A DNA stretch of 64,000 bases from Verrucomicrobiia bacterium (lineage in GTDB: Bacteria; Verrucomicrobiota; Verrucomicrobiia; JADLBR01). The DNA lies in NCBI GenBank assembly GCA_020847615.1, contig JADLBR010000440.1, positions 1 through 64,000 of the forward strand. Direction: 5' to 3'. A program made the translations under genes and the position numbers. A model generated the notes under the pieces. It made no database searches, had not been told where the DNA came from, and was given only the letters and a program-made list of their open reading frames with translations. The number at the start of each line of letters is the position of its first letter. The first letter of the stretch is position 1. Shown one piece after another: positions 8,239 through 18,419 of the stretch.

Positions 8239-11200
8239 TCACTTCTCGCGCCCGTCATCACGCGTTCTTCCCGGAGAGCCGCCCAGGCCCTCGATCAGGC
8301 CCGAGAACGCGCCCAGCCCAACCGACTTCAGCCACCCGTCCCAGTCCGCCTCGAGCTCCCCGCCCATGTCGCCTCGCACCGGCAGCGACCCGGGCAGCAC
8401 GGTGAACTCGCCATCGGGTCGGCCAAACGCAACGAACGTTGACCCGCCGACCTCGACGTCGCCCAGTCGCACGCGCGCGCGCCGCATCATGTCGGTCTTT
8501 CCGGCAAAGCGAGCCTCGCCATCGATTCGCCCGCGATGGTCCACGCCCCCCAAATACCAGAGCTTCATCAGGTCGCCAGAGAGCAGCAGATCCTGGCTCC
8601 GCCAGTCGCCTCCGGTCACCTCGAACGACCCCGCAAGCCCGGACACCCGGCACTCCGCCAATTCGGGCGTGACCCGCTTCGCCGCCGACTTCAGGAACGA
8701 CCGGATCGCGGGCAACCGCTCGCCCCGGGCTCCGGACCACGAGACCCGCCCCGCGCCGCGCAATGACTCGGGGCGCCATCCCCCCCCACCCGCAAGCCGC
8801 GCGTCGCCGCTCACGACGCCATCGAGAAAATCGGACGGGGCCGCCACGAATGGCCCCGCGGCCTTCGCGGGAAATGCATCCGCCCTGGCCTCCGCCTCCC
8901 ACGCGCCGGGCTTGGGCCACCCCATCCGGCACACCAATTGACCGGAACCCGAAATCAGTGACGCGACCCCATCCCGCCAGCGCGATCCCGATTTCACGAT
9001 CTGCCCCGTGAGCTTGGCCTCCACGTCGCCAAGCAGCAGGCGCTCGATCGCGAAGCCCAATCGGCCATCTTGAGCCCCGGCCACCTGTCCGTCGGGCACA
9101 TCGCGTCGTCCCCCATCGGGCCCGGGAACCTCGCCCACCGCGGGCGCCGCACCCGGCCCCTCATCCCGCGCCACACCACCATCCGACTCGGCCCCCCACG
9201 CCGCCAGCAATGGGAGGATCGGTTTCGGATCAAACACGGGCGCGGTGATCGTCAGGTCCACCCCTTGGCCATCCGTCCGGAATCCCCCCGACACGGCGAG
9301 CCGGTTTTCCGAGTCGCCCACTCGCCCTGCGGAAAATGAGCCGCTCTCGATGTCGACACGGCCGCTCCCCACCCCGCCCTTGAGGGCGAGCACCAGATCC
9401 ACCGCCGGGTCCTTCCCGCGCGCTCCGCCCGCGCTCCCGGTCTCGCGCAAAGCGACCATCCCATCGACCGCCCACTTGCCGGGCACCCTCTGGATCACGA
9501 CCAGCCCCTCCAGGCCCTTTCCCGCGCACACCCTCGATGCCGGCCCGGGCCGCAAGACGCGCGCGAGACCCTCTTCCCCCCAGCCGCGGAGCCTCGCCTC
9601 GATGCGGCCACCCCCCAGCCCATCGCGCCACGGCCCCTCAACCAATAACTCGCAGGGCGGGCCATCGCCCCCGGGACGCACAACCGCGCTCGCCCGGCAC
9701 ACCCGCTCCTCACCCGCCCCCATCGCGACCTCGCCGCGCACCTCGATGCCCAAATCCTCCAATCGGATCGGCCCCCCTTCGCCCGCCAGTCCCTTGCCCG
9801 CGGCCACCCACTTTACGGCGCCCGTCCCATTCGTCGAACGCACCACCTCCGCGCTGCCTTCAACGCTTCCCCCCGTGACGCCAAACCTCGGGTTGGCCCA
9901 GCCGCGCAGCCAATCTCTACCCAGCGATCCGCCCAGCTTCCACGTCTCGCCCTTGCCCGAACGCGCGCCCGACAGCCAAATCACCGCGCTTTTCTCCGGC
10001 GGCCCCTCCACCCTCACCGCGGCGTTCGACACCTCCAGGACCGCCTCGCCCATCCAGCGACCGGAGGACCCCGCGCTCACCGCCATCCCCGCCAAGGACT
10101 CCCCCCGCCAGTCGCCCACGAGATCCCGCGCCGCAAGCGAACCCTCCCACCGCACCTCGCGCCCACCCGGCATCGCCACCAGTCGCCCGCGCCCCCCCAC
10201 GATCCCCCCCTGCAAACGGGCACCGCATGCCGCCTCCACAAAGTGCGCCAGCCGCCGCAAGTCGGTCTCCGGCACGCGCAGTGCCAGCTCCGCGGCCTCC
10301 CCCCGCTGCGCCTGCTTGCCCCAGGAGAGCCGCATCGGCCGATCGAGTCCAGCCGCGGCCACCACGCTGTCCCCCTCCACCAGTGAGACCTGCGCCCGCT
10401 CCAAAACGAGCTCCCGCGCGTCGGGAAAATGCTCCGCCGCAAACGCGCACCGCCCCTCGATCGGGGGAAACGCCGACGCCCCGGCCTTCCGGTCAAAGCA
10501 CGCGCCCTTCATCTCCGCGTCACCCTGGATCCGCCGCGACGCCTTCAGCACCTGATACTGACCCGTCACCCGCATCGTCCCCTTCGTCATCCAGAGCCCG
10601 CGCGATGCCGTCACCGCGCTCACCAGCTCCGGATCGATGCCCTCGACCAGCACGACCAGGTCGCAGGTCTTGAGATTGAAGTCCACCGCCCCGTTGGCCG
10701 CGCACCGGCCCAGCGGACGCCCCTTCAGCGAGGCCGTCGCCACCGCGCTCCTCAGCCAATACGGCGTCAGCTGGATCGTCTGCTCGAACTCCAGCCCGTC
10801 CAGCCGCATCTCGCCGCTCCGCCCCCGGCACTCGCCGAACCTCACCCACCCCTCCGCGCCATTGATCTCCAGCTTGGGGTTCAGCGACAGCTTCATGTCG
10901 CAGGAGAGTAGCCCGCCCTCCAGCTCCAGCCCCTCCCACAGGCTGCCCGCCATGCCCACCCGCGCCTTCGCGCGAACCTCCGACCCCGGGCGCCACCCGG
11001 ACAGCTCGATCGACTCGATCCGGTTGGTCATGCACAGCCCCCCGCGCGGTGCCCGGGCCACCACCTCGATCCGCCGCAGCGCCACCGGCCCGCACTCCAC
11101 CGCAAAGCCCAGCACGGTCGGCCCCCCCCTCCGCGCCGCCTCATCCTTGTCGCCCCCTCCGCCCCCGCCGCCCCTCTTGCCGGTGCGCCACTCCACCCGC

Positions 11201-11499
11201 GCCCCGGTCACCGAAAGCGAGTTCAGCGCCACCGTCGCCCGGAAGATCTCCGCCGGATTCCACGATGCCTGGATCTCCTCGATCTCACCCGCGATGCCCC
11301 CTTTCCCAGAAAATCTCACGCCCTTCGCCGTGAACCCGGAGAGCGGATCCCACGTCGCCTCCGCCGCGCTCGCCTCCACCCCCGCCACTTCCGCGAGTTT
11401 CGGGAACCACAGCCCCCGGAAGGCGTCGTCGGTGCCCAGATAGGCCAGCGCCACCGCGGCGGCCGCCACGGCCAAAGCCACAAGGAGCCACGCCCTCAT
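8239..11499 (-). CDS. Large AsmA-like membrane-anchored envelope protein
   Basis: A 1086-residue protein with a single N-terminal membrane anchor (about residues 2-20, WLLVALAVAAAAVALAYLG) followed by a long beta-rich extracytoplasmic part. Repeated short segments of the type VRLEGLEF or GSFEVTGGDW, a Gly-rich composition and the size fit the AsmA/TamB-like group of bridge-like envelope proteins. In other Gram-negatives these help move phospholipids or assemble outer-membrane proteins. The assignment rests on overall pattern, not on a diagnostic motif. Low-complexity patches occur (a GGGGGG stretch near residue 110). It lies 34 bp after prs and 70 bp before argC. Confidence 0.6.
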   Translation of the reverse strand: MRAWLLVALAVAAAAVALAYLGTDDAFRGLWFPKLAEVAGVEASAAEATWDPLSGFTAKGVRFSGKGGIAGEIEEIQASWNPAEIFRATVALNSLSVTGARVEWRTGKRGGGGGGGDKDEAARRGGPTVLGFAVECGPVALRRIEVVARAPRGGLCMTNRIESIELSGWRPGSEVRAKARVGMAGSLWEGLELEGGLLSCDMKLSLNPKLEINGAEGWVRFGECRGRSGEMRLDGLEFEQTIQLTPYWLRSAVATASLKGRPLGRCAANGAVDFNLKTCDLVVLVEGIDPELVSAVTASRGLWMTKGTMRVTGQYQVLKASRRIQGDAEMKGACFDRKAGASAFPPIEGRCAFAAEHFPDARELVLERAQVSLVEGDSVVAAAGLDRPMRLSWGKQAQRGEAAELALRVPETDLRRLAHFVEAACGARLQGGIVGGRGRLVAMPGGREVRWEGSLAARDLVGDWRGESLAGMAVSAGSSGRWMGEAVLEVSNAAVRVEGPPEKSAVIWLSGARSGKGETWKLGGSLGRDWLRGWANPRFGVTGGSVEGSAEVVRSTNGTGAVKWVAAGKGLAGEGGPIRLEDLGIEVRGEVAMGAGEERVCRASAVVRPGGDGPPCELLVEGPWRDGLGGGRIEARLRGWGEEGLARVLRPGPASRVCAGKGLEGLVVIQRVPGKWAVDGMVALRETGSAGGARGKDPAVDLVLALKGGVGSGRVDIESGSFSAGRVGDSENRLAVSGGFRTDGQGVDLTITAPVFDPKPILPLLAAWGAESDGGVARDEGPGAAPAVGEVPGPDGGRRDVPDGQVAGAQDGRLGFAIERLLLGDVEAKLTGQIVKSGSRWRDGVASLISGSGQLVCRMGWPKPGAWEAEARADAFPAKAAGPFVAAPSDFLDGVVSGDARLAGGGGWRPESLRGAGRVSWSGARGERLPAIRSFLKSAAKRVTPELAECRVSGLAGSFEVTGGDWRSQDLLLSGDLMKLWYLGGVDHRGRIDGEARFAGKTDMMRRARVRLGDVEVGGSTFVAFGRPDGEFTVLPGSLPVRGDMGGELEADWDGWLKSVGLGAFSGLIEGLGGSPGRTRDDGREK

Positions 11500-11533
11500 C
11501 CCAGGATCTCCCGCCCTCGCCCCGGCACCGCGA

Positions 11534-12499
11534 TCACGTGCCCGTCGCCCCGCCGATCCGGAAGAGCGATGTCACCGACTCGCCGCAGTGAATGCGCTTG
11601 ATCGCCTCGGCCAAGAGGTCGGCCACGCAAAGCACCGTCAGCCTGAAATCCCCCGACTCTTTCTGCGGCGTGCTGTTGGTCGTGATCAGCTCGTCGATGC
11701 ACGACTCCCGCAGCCGCTCCTGGGCCGTCCGGTTCAGCAGCGCGTGCGAGACGCCCGCCAGGATCTGCCGCGCCCCGTGATCCTTCAGCACGCGCGCCGC
11801 GCTGCAGATGGTCCCCGCGGTCTCCGTGATGTCGTCCATCATCAGCACGTTCCGCCCCTGCACGTCGCCGATCAGGTGGCCGTGCTCCACCTCCGTCGCC
11901 GACTTGCGCCGCTTGCCCACGATCGCCACGTCCGCCCCGAGCGCCTGCGCGTACGCCGACGCCATCTTCAGCGCACCCATGTCCGGGCTCACCACCACCA
12001 GATTGTCCAGCTGGCGCCGCTTGAGGTGCTCGAAGAAAACCGGCAGCGCGTAGAGGTGATCCACCGGGATGTCGAAAAAACCCTGGATCTGCTGCGCGTG
12101 CAGATCCAGCGTCAGCACCCGGTTGGTGCCCGCCGCGACCAGCAGGTTCGCCACCAGCTTCGCGGTGATCGGCACCCGCGGCTGATCCTTGCGGTCCTGC
12201 CTCGCGTAGCCGTAGAACGGCAGCACCGCCGTGATCCTCGCCGCGCTCGCCCGCCTCGCCGCGTCGATGATGATGAGCAGCTCCATCAGGTTCTGGTTGG
12301 TCGGCGGACAGGTCGGCTGCACGATGAACACGTCCCTCCCGCGGATGTTCTCGTTGATCTTGACGAAGGTCTCGCCGTCCGGAAACGACGTCACCGTCAG
12401 GTCGCCGAGCGGCGTGCCCACCGCGCGCGCGATGCGCTCCGAAAGCTGCGGGTGGGCCGTGCCACCGAATATCCTCAAGTCCGCCATGCCCTCGCTCAT
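11534..12499 (-). CDS. prs: Ribose-phosphate pyrophosphokinase
   Basis: The enzyme makes PRPP from ribose 5-phosphate and ATP, feeding purine, pyrimidine, histidine, tryptophan and NAD synthesis. It has 321 residues with the family features: FPDGE near the N-terminus, the ATP-loop region YGYARQDRK, DLHAQQIQGFF, and the PRPP-binding loop MMDDITETAGT. The PRPP loop reads DDITETAGT where most enzymes have DDIIDTAGT. The ATG at 12497-12499 is chosen because GGAGGGAG lies just upstream (12511-12518). An in-frame ATG at 12485-12487 is a weaker alternative. It follows the glycosyltransferase-like gene by 26 bp. Confidence 0.95.
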   Translation of the reverse strand: MSEGMADLRIFGGTAHPQLSERIARAVGTPLGDLTVTSFPDGETFVKINENIRGRDVFIVQPTCPPTNQNLMELLIIIDAARRASAARITAVLPFYGYARQDRKDQPRVPITAKLVANLLVAAGTNRVLTLDLHAQQIQGFFDIPVDHLYALPVFFEHLKRRQLDNLVVVSPDMGALKMASAYAQALGADVAIVGKRRKSATEVEHGHLIGDVQGRNVLMMDDITETAGTICSAARVLKDHGARQILAGVSHALLNRTAQERLRESCIDELITTNSTPQKESGDFRLTVLCVADLLAEAIKRIHCGESVTSLFRIGGATGT

Positions 12500-12510
12500 C
12501 GCCAGAACGC

Positions 12511-12518
12511 CTCCCTCC
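12511..12518 (-). promoter_or_regulatory. Ribosome-binding site of prs
   Basis: On the minus strand this reads GGAGGGAG and lies 11 bases before the chosen ATG. It supports the 321-residue prs start over the ATG four codons downstream. Confidence 0.6.
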
Positions 12519-12525
12519 GCGCCGC

Positions 12526-14334
12526 TCACTGCACCGCCGGCGCGCCCTCTTGGGGCGGTGCCGGCTCCGCCTTCTGCCACCGCGCCCTGTCGGCAAAAAG
12601 CAGGTAGCCAAACATGTCGCCCAGCCGCGGCGGCAGCGCCGTCATGGCCGTCAGCGGGAACAGCTCCGGCACCCGCCGCTGCAGGAACATCGCCGCCCAC
12701 TCCCGCCCGCGCCCGCTCAGCACCTCGGTGAAGAGCCTCCCGTCCAGGGTCTCCGGCGAGAACAGCAGCCCCTTCGTGGCGCCCGAGAGCACGAAGTCGT
12801 TGATCTCGTTGAAATCTTTCACCCCGCGCGGCAACGCCAGCGCCCGCCGGTCCGCGTACCACGCCAGCGCCTCAGGCATGTCGGTGGCCACCACCTCGCC
12901 CTTCTCGAAGAAACCGCCGGCCAGCCTGATCACCTGTCCGAGGTACGGGGGCCAGCAGACCGGGGGCTCCTGCGGCGGCAAGATCCGCAGCACCAGCGGC
13001 GCCGCGTTGAGGCACACCGCGAATGCCAGAAGCCCCCGCCTCAGCTCCACGATCTCGAGTTGCGCGCGGTCGACGACCACGAGCAGCATCGCCGCCCCGT
13101 AGAGCGCATACACCGGCGCGAACACCACCAGCATGTTGGCCGGGTCCTCCGCCGTGAACCCCGCCACGTACCCGAGCGAACCCCCCATCACCGCCGCCGC
13201 CGACGCCAGCACCCCCCACCACTTCAGCCCCTCCGCCCGCACCCGCCGGAACCGGTGCATCAGCGCCACCAGGAAGAAACACGCCCCCACCAGGCTCCCG
13301 CTCGCGACCGGATACGCCTCCAGCCAGCCCCGCGAATTGGTCAGCACCCGACCCACGAACTTCTTCAGCGTGGCCCTGCCGGCGTCCGGCCTGAAGAAAT
13401 TCCACAGCGTGTCCCCCGGGAACAGGTCCGTGCCCTCGAGCGGCACCCAGATCGCCGTGCCCAGCGGATTGCCCGCCACCATCATGTTGCGCAGGAACCA
13501 TGCCGCCGGCACCGCGAGCCACACCGCGATCACCACGCCGAGCGCCGCGCCCCGATTCCGGAAAAATAGGAACGCCAGCAGCCCCGTGGGCAGAACCACC
13601 CACCACCAGCCATAGCGGCCCAGCACCATCAGCGACTGGAGGCCCGCGCCCAGCGCCACCCAGCCCAGCGCCCCCTCGCCCGCCGCCTCCTCTTCCAGCA
13701 GCAGCGCGCGGTGCCACGCCCAGACCGATGCCCCCAGCAGCAGCATCATGAAGCACGCGTCCAGCCCACCCAGCGCAAGCTGCCAGACCGAATCCGCGCC
13801 CAGAAAGAACAGCACCGCCAGGATCGCCGCCTTCCTATCGAACATCGAGCACCCCACCGCGTACAAGAATCCCGCCGCCCCAAGCAGGCAAAGCAACCCA
13901 AACCCCGCGATCACCCGCTCCGGAAAATAGTGCTGCACCCCGCCTCCCCCCTCGGCCGCCCCCAGGCTGTAGTCGAAACTCTGAAATGTCAGCCTGAACA
14001 CGCCGGCCAGCGCCAGCGGATAGAGCGGCGCCTGCCGCGTCTCCTCCATCTTGCCCGGCGCCACCGCGGCCACCCGCAGCACCCCCCCATTCTCCCGCTT
14101 CAGCTTCTCGGACAGCTCCAGCGGGCGCAGCACGGAGGTCACGAACCCATCGCCGCGCGCGATGTTCCTCGCCAGCTGCGCCTGATCCATCGCGCGCTCG
14201 TGCCGCAGACCGCGAAACTGGCTCGCCATGTGCACGAGGACCAGCGCCATGATGACAATGCCCACCGAAACCCATTGCATCACGCGTTTGCCGCGCCCCG
14301 CCTCAAGCGAGAATATCGCATCCTGTACAGCCAT
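12526..14334 (-). CDS. Polytopic membrane protein, probable GT-C (family 39/ArnT-like) glycosyltransferase
   Basis: A 602-residue integral membrane protein with roughly eleven hydrophobic segments spread over its first 430 residues and a soluble C-terminal part. The first periplasmic loop holds NIARGDGFVTSVLRP, and APLYPLALAG follows. Later WFLRNMMVAGNPLG resembles the RN-GNP loop of family-39 enzymes. These features fit lipid-linked-sugar glycosyltransferases of the GT-C fold, but the usual acidic catalytic motif is not obvious and the acceptor is unknown. The start at 14334 has an upstream AGGAGC and lies 4 bp after the regulator gene. A longer frame would overlap that gene. Confidence 0.65.
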   Translation of the reverse strand: MAVQDAIFSLEAGRGKRVMQWVSVGIVIMALVLVHMASQFRGLRHERAMDQAQLARNIARGDGFVTSVLRPLELSEKLKRENGGVLRVAAVAPGKMEETRQAPLYPLALAGVFRLTFQSFDYSLGAAEGGGGVQHYFPERVIAGFGLLCLLGAAGFLYAVGCSMFDRKAAILAVLFFLGADSVWQLALGGLDACFMMLLLGASVWAWHRALLLEEEAAGEGALGWVALGAGLQSLMVLGRYGWWWVVLPTGLLAFLFFRNRGAALGVVIAVWLAVPAAWFLRNMMVAGNPLGTAIWVPLEGTDLFPGDTLWNFFRPDAGRATLKKFVGRVLTNSRGWLEAYPVASGSLVGACFFLVALMHRFRRVRAEGLKWWGVLASAAAVMGGSLGYVAGFTAEDPANMLVVFAPVYALYGAAMLLVVVDRAQLEIVELRRGLLAFAVCLNAAPLVLRILPPQEPPVCWPPYLGQVIRLAGGFFEKGEVVATDMPEALAWYADRRALALPRGVKDFNEINDFVLSGATKGLLFSPETLDGRLFTEVLSGRGREWAAMFLQRRVPELFPLTAMTALPPRLGDMFGYLLFADRARWQKAEPAPPQEGAPAVQ

Positions 14335-14338
14335 CCTG

Positions 14339-15724
14339 TCAGCTCCTGCCCTCGTCGCGCCGCGGCCCCGCCGCGCCCACCAGGCCATACTGGTGGAGCT
14401 TCCGGTGCAGCGTCCGCCTGCTCATGCCCATCCGCCGGGCCGCCTCGGCCCGGTTGCCGCCGGTCTGCTCGAGGGCCTTCACGATTAGACGCTTTTCGGA
14501 GTCTGCCCAACTCAATTCTTCGCCGCCCGCAGACCGCCCCTCCCCGGGCGCCCCCGCGCCCCGCACCGCCGCCGGCAACTCGCGAAGCCCCGCCTCCTCG
14601 CCCCGGCACAGGACCACCGCATGCTCCACCGCCGTGCGCAGCTCCCGCACATTGCCCGGCCACCCGTACGCGAGCATCCGCTCCGTCGCCTCCCGGCTGA
14701 AACCGCGCACGTTCGCGCCATTCTCCCTGTTGAACTCCGCAAGAAAGGCCCGCACCAGCAGCGGGATGTCCTCCGGCCGCTCCCTGAGCGGCGGCATCCG
14801 GATCGGCACCACGTTCAGGCGGAAAAAGAGGTCGTCGCGGAATTTCCCCTCGTCCACGAGCCTCCTCAGATCCTTGTTGGTCGCAGCCACCAGGCGCACG
14901 TCCACGTGGATCGTCTTGGTGCTCCCCACCCGCTCGAAACTCCGCTCGCCAAGCACCCTCAGGACCTTGACCTGCGTCGCCGGATCAATCTCGCCGATCT
15001 CGTCCAGAAAGATCGTTCCCCCGTCGGCCGCCTCGAAGCGCCCGATCCTCCGCTCCACCGCGCCCGTGAACGCGCCGCGCTCGTGCCCGAATAGCTCGCT
15101 CTCCAGCAACTGCGGCGACAGCGCCGCGCAGTGCACCGTGACCATCGGGGCCTCCCGCCTCGGGCTCAGGTTGTGGAGCGCCCTCGCCACCAGCTCCTTG
15201 CCCGTGCCGCTCTCCCCCTGGATCAGCACCGTCGCCCTCGACGGCGCCACCTGCCTGACCACGTCCAGCACCTCGACGATCGCCGGCGACCGCCCGATGA
15301 TCTCCCCCAGCCCCTCCCGCTCCGCCACCTTCCGCCGGAGTTCCTGGTTCTCGCTCTCCAGCCGCCTAGCCTTCAGGTGGTGCGCCACGATCAGCTCCAC
15401 CTCGTCCAAGTTCAGCGGCTTGGCGAGGTAATCCGTCGCCCCCTTCTTCATCGCCTCGACCGCGGTCTCCACGCTGCCGTACGCGGTCATCAGCAGGCAC
15501 ACCGGACGATGCGGCAATTCCAGCGCCCGCTCGATGAGCCGCAGCCCGTCCTCCCCGGGCATCTTCAGGTCCGAAAGCATCAGGTCGATCCGCTCCGACT
15601 CCAGGATGTTCATCGCCTGCGCCCCGTCCGCGGCGACGTACACCTCGTACTTGTCCTCCAGCGCGGCCCGCAGCCCCTCCCGCGCGTTCTTCTCGTCATC
15701 CACGACCAGTATGTTCGGACGCAT
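14339..15724 (-). CDS. Sigma54-dependent response regulator, NtrC family, intact
   Basis: A 461-residue regulator. The receiver domain has the acidic pair in ILVVDDE, phospho-acceptor Asp52 in SDLKMPGEDG, and the conserved Lys in DYLAKPL. It is followed by an AAA+ domain (GESGTGKE, GAFTGA loop, DEIGEI) and a Fis-type helix-turn-helix (NRAEAARRMGMSRRTLHRK). It activates transcription from sigma54 promoters when phosphorylated. The partner histidine kinase lies directly upstream, ending 17 bp before this start. An alternative start 7 codons earlier would overlap the kinase by 4 bases. Its targets cannot be read from the window. Confidence 0.93.
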   Translation of the reverse strand: MRPNILVVDDEKNAREGLRAALEDKYEVYVAADGAQAMNILESERIDLMLSDLKMPGEDGLRLIERALELPHRPVCLLMTAYGSVETAVEAMKKGATDYLAKPLNLDEVELIVAHHLKARRLESENQELRRKVAEREGLGEIIGRSPAIVEVLDVVRQVAPSRATVLIQGESGTGKELVARALHNLSPRREAPMVTVHCAALSPQLLESELFGHERGAFTGAVERRIGRFEAADGGTIFLDEIGEIDPATQVKVLRVLGERSFERVGSTKTIHVDVRLVAATNKDLRRLVDEGKFRDDLFFRLNVVPIRMPPLRERPEDIPLLVRAFLAEFNRENGANVRGFSREATERMLAYGWPGNVRELRTAVEHAVVLCRGEEAGLRELPAAVRGAGAPGEGRSAGGEELSWADSEKRLIVKALEQTGGNRAEAARRMGMSRRTLHRKLHQYGLVGAAGPRRDEGRS

Positions 15725-15741
15725 GGTTTTCAGCTCGCAGT

Positions 15742-16974
15742 TCAACGTTCGTGGTTCGGGGTTCGTGGCTCGGCGCTCGTTCCACGCGCCGCTCCCGGAG
15801 CCGCCAGGAGCTTCACCCGCGGGCCGGGTTTCGGAAATCTCACGCGCATGTCGGTGCCCACGCCCGGTTGGCTCTTGATCTCAAGCTGCCCCCCGTGCGA
15901 GCCCACGATGCGGCTCACCACCATCAACCCGAGGCCCGTCCCCTCCGGCTTGGTCGAGAGAAATGCCTCGCCCCTCCGCGCCAGCGCCGTCGCATCAAAT
16001 CCCCCGCCCGTGTCCCGAAAAATCGCCGACACCCAATCTTCCTCCACCTCGGTCCGGATCCGCAGGATCCCTCCGGTCCGCATCGCCTCCATCGCGTTCT
16101 TGATCAGGTTCAGGAAAGCCTGCCGGATCTGGTCCGCGTCCAGCATCAGCCGCGGCAACCGGTCGGCCAGGTCCATCTCCACGATCAGGTCCCGCCCCTC
16201 GATCTCCGGGCGCAGGAACTCCACCGCCTCGCGCACGATCCGGTTCAGCGCCGCGGGCCGCAGGTCCGGCGGCGCCGGACGTATCGCTTTCAGGAAATTC
16301 TTGATGATGCCGTCCAGCCGCCGCACCTCCTGACGCGATACGCGCACCGCCTCCCTCAGCCTCGCCCCCTCCCCCTCCCGCAATTTCCGCAGCTCCCTCT
16401 CCATCAGCTGCAGGTGGATGTCGAAACTGTTCAGCGGATTGCCCAGCTCGTGCGCCACGCTCGCGGCCAGCGTCATCACCGCACCCGCGCGCTCGCTCTC
16501 CGCGCGCTCGTCCATCGCCTGCCGGCTCGCCGTCGCGTCATGCAGCACCAGCGCCGCCCCAAATCCATCCCGCTCCCCCGGCGTCAGCGGGATCGCGTAC
16601 ACACTCAGGTACCGCCGCTCCGGATACGTGATCTCCAAATCCCGCGATGCCGACGCACCCGCCCGCACCAGCGCCTCCCAATCCAGCCCCCGCACGTGCC
16701 GCCCGATCCCCTGCCCAACCGCACCGCCCGGACCAAACCCCAGCATGCTCGCCGCCGCAGGATTGTGGTACCGGATCGTCCCGCCCTCGTCGATCACCAG
16801 AATCCCCTCCCGGATCGCGTCGAATATCGCCCCGAGCACCCCCTGCTCCCGCGCCATCCGCTCCAGATAGCCCTGCACCTCACCCGTGCCTAACTGGCCC
16901 AGCCGGTCCAGAACCTTGTCCAGTATCGCCGCTTTCAACAGGGCCAAATTGGCGCCCCTCGCCCTCGGCCGCAA
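15742..16974 (-). CDS. Cytosolic PAS-domain sensor histidine kinase, NtrB-like
   Basis: A 410-residue kinase without membrane segments, so probably sensing a cytosolic signal. A PAS domain spans about 45-150. The phospho-acceptor His175 lies in SVAHELGNPLNSF. The ATPase domain has the N-box NLIKNAMEAM, the G1 box DTGGGF and the G2 box GTGLGL. It is the first gene of the minus-strand run and is paired with the intact NtrC regulator downstream. The C-terminal dozen residues (EPRTPNHER) come from a simple repeat of the CCGAACCACGAAC type, also seen at 18580-18620, so the original end of the protein may have been altered by that repeat. Confidence 0.9.
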   Translation of the reverse strand: MRPRARGANLALLKAAILDKVLDRLGQLGTGEVQGYLERMAREQGVLGAIFDAIREGILVIDEGGTIRYHNPAAASMLGFGPGGAVGQGIGRHVRGLDWEALVRAGASASRDLEITYPERRYLSVYAIPLTPGERDGFGAALVLHDATASRQAMDERAESERAGAVMTLAASVAHELGNPLNSFDIHLQLMERELRKLREGEGARLREAVRVSRQEVRRLDGIIKNFLKAIRPAPPDLRPAALNRIVREAVEFLRPEIEGRDLIVEMDLADRLPRLMLDADQIRQAFLNLIKNAMEAMRTGGILRIRTEVEEDWVSAIFRDTGGGFDATALARRGEAFLSTKPEGTGLGLMVVSRIVGSHGGQLEIKSQPGVGTDMRVRFPKPGPRVKLLAAPGAARGTSAEPRTPNHER

Positions 16975-17075
16975 GACCGTTCGTGCGCACCCCAGAAATG
17001 CTCGATGCGCCCTGATGCCTTGCGCCGATTTTCAGGAGTTGACCGCGTCTCCTGATGCGCCTTTATCCTAGCCCT

Positions 17076-18419
17076 ATGCGACCCCTGATCCCCGCCATTC
17101 CCCTGCTGCTCTTCGGGACCGCCATCCCATGCCCCGGCTTCGACTTCGATCGCGACCCGATCATCGCCCCCGACACAAACTTCATTTTCATCGCGGGCTC
17201 GGATGGCTACGCCTCGTTCGCATCACCCGCGCTCGCCTGCACGACGAACGGCACCTTCGTCGCAATCGCGCGGGCGCAAAAGACCGACGCCAAAAGCCCG
17301 GGCGCCAACGCCCTCGTCTTCAGGCGCAGCACCGACGCGGGGACGAACTGGAGCCCACTGCGCGTCCTCCACGAAGGCGCCCCCGGCACCATCGATGGCC
17401 CGGCCGCCATCGTCGACCGCCCCACCGACCGCATCTGGCTCACGTTTTCCGGCGCGGGCGGCACCGTCATGGTCACCCGCAGCGACGATGCCGGAGAAAC
17501 CTGGGCCCCACCCAAGGAGATCGCACAGGGCGACGCCCCATTCCCCAAGTGCCCCGATGCCTCCCTCGTCCGCTACGCGGGACGCGATCGCCTCAAGCGC
17601 CAGCTGACCCTCTCGTGCGCCGCCGCCCAGCCCGGATCACTCCAACTCCGCCTCAGCTACGATGGGGGCAAGACTTGGCCCATCGCAAAGCCGCTCTGGT
17701 CCGGCCCCGCCCGAAACCCCGCGCTCGCATCGCTCACCGGCGTCGCCATCGGCTGCCTCTTCGAGTGCGGCGAGGCCACGCCGGGCGAGCGCATCGCCTT
17801 TTCCCGGTTCAACCTCCACTGGCTCGAGACCGTCGAATCCACCAGCCTCCCCGCCGCGGGCCTCACCCTGTTCGATGGCAAATCCATGGGGCACTGGCTC
17901 AAGGGCGACTTCCGGGGACAGGAGGCCGCCGTGCGCCTCGAGGACGGCAGCATCGTCATGGAGCGTGGCAACGACATGACCGGCATCACCTGGGGCGGCC
18001 CCGTCACCCGCATGAACTACGAGATCTGCTTCGAGGCCCGCCGCCTCGAGGGATCCGATTTCTTCTGCGGCTTCACCTTCCCCGTCGGCGAAAACCCCTG
18101 CACCCTCGTGCTCGGCGGCTGGGGCGGCTCCCTCGTCGGGCTCTCGTGCATTGATTACGAGGACGCCGCCAACAACGAGACGGGCCTCTCCATGAACTTC
18201 GAGGACAAGCGCTGGTACCAGGTCCGACTCCGCGTCACCAGGTCCGCCATCGAGGCCTGGATCGACGGCGAGCAGGTCATCGATGTCGAGATCACAAACC
18301 GCCGCCTCGGCATCCGGTTCGAGGTCGAGCCCTCCCGCCCCCTCGGCATCGCCACATGGCGCACCACCGGCGCCGTCCGCGATATCCGCATCTTCCCCGT
18401 CACCCCCGTCGAAGAGTGA
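17076..18419 (+). CDS. Secreted sialidase-like (BNR) protein with C-terminal DUF1080-type domain
   Basis: A 447-residue exported protein with a signal peptide (MRPLIPAIPLLLFGTAIP). The first half has BNR/Asp-box sequences of sialidase-type propellers: STDAGTNW, SDDAGETW and SYDGGKTW. From about residue 260 a jelly-roll domain begins with LFDGKSMGHW, typical of the 3-keto-disaccharide hydrolase/DUF1080 family. The combination suggests binding or cleavage of a glycan outside the cytoplasm; the substrate is unknown. An ATG at 17055 would add seven residues but gives a poorer signal peptide. It is divergent from the histidine kinase. Confidence 0.8.
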   Translation: MRPLIPAIPLLLFGTAIPCPGFDFDRDPIIAPDTNFIFIAGSDGYASFASPALACTTNGTFVAIARAQKTDAKSPGANALVFRRSTDAGTNWSPLRVLHEGAPGTIDGPAAIVDRPTDRIWLTFSGAGGTVMVTRSDDAGETWAPPKEIAQGDAPFPKCPDASLVRYAGRDRLKRQLTLSCAAAQPGSLQLRLSYDGGKTWPIAKPLWSGPARNPALASLTGVAIGCLFECGEATPGERIAFSRFNLHWLETVESTSLPAAGLTLFDGKSMGHWLKGDFRGQEAAVRLEDGSIVMERGNDMTGITWGGPVTRMNYEICFEARRLEGSDFFCGFTFPVGENPCTLVLGGWGGSLVGLSCIDYEDAANNETGLSMNFEDKRWYQVRLRVTRSAIEAWIDGEQVIDVEITNRRLGIRFEVEPSRPLGIATWRTTGAVRDIRIFPVTPVEE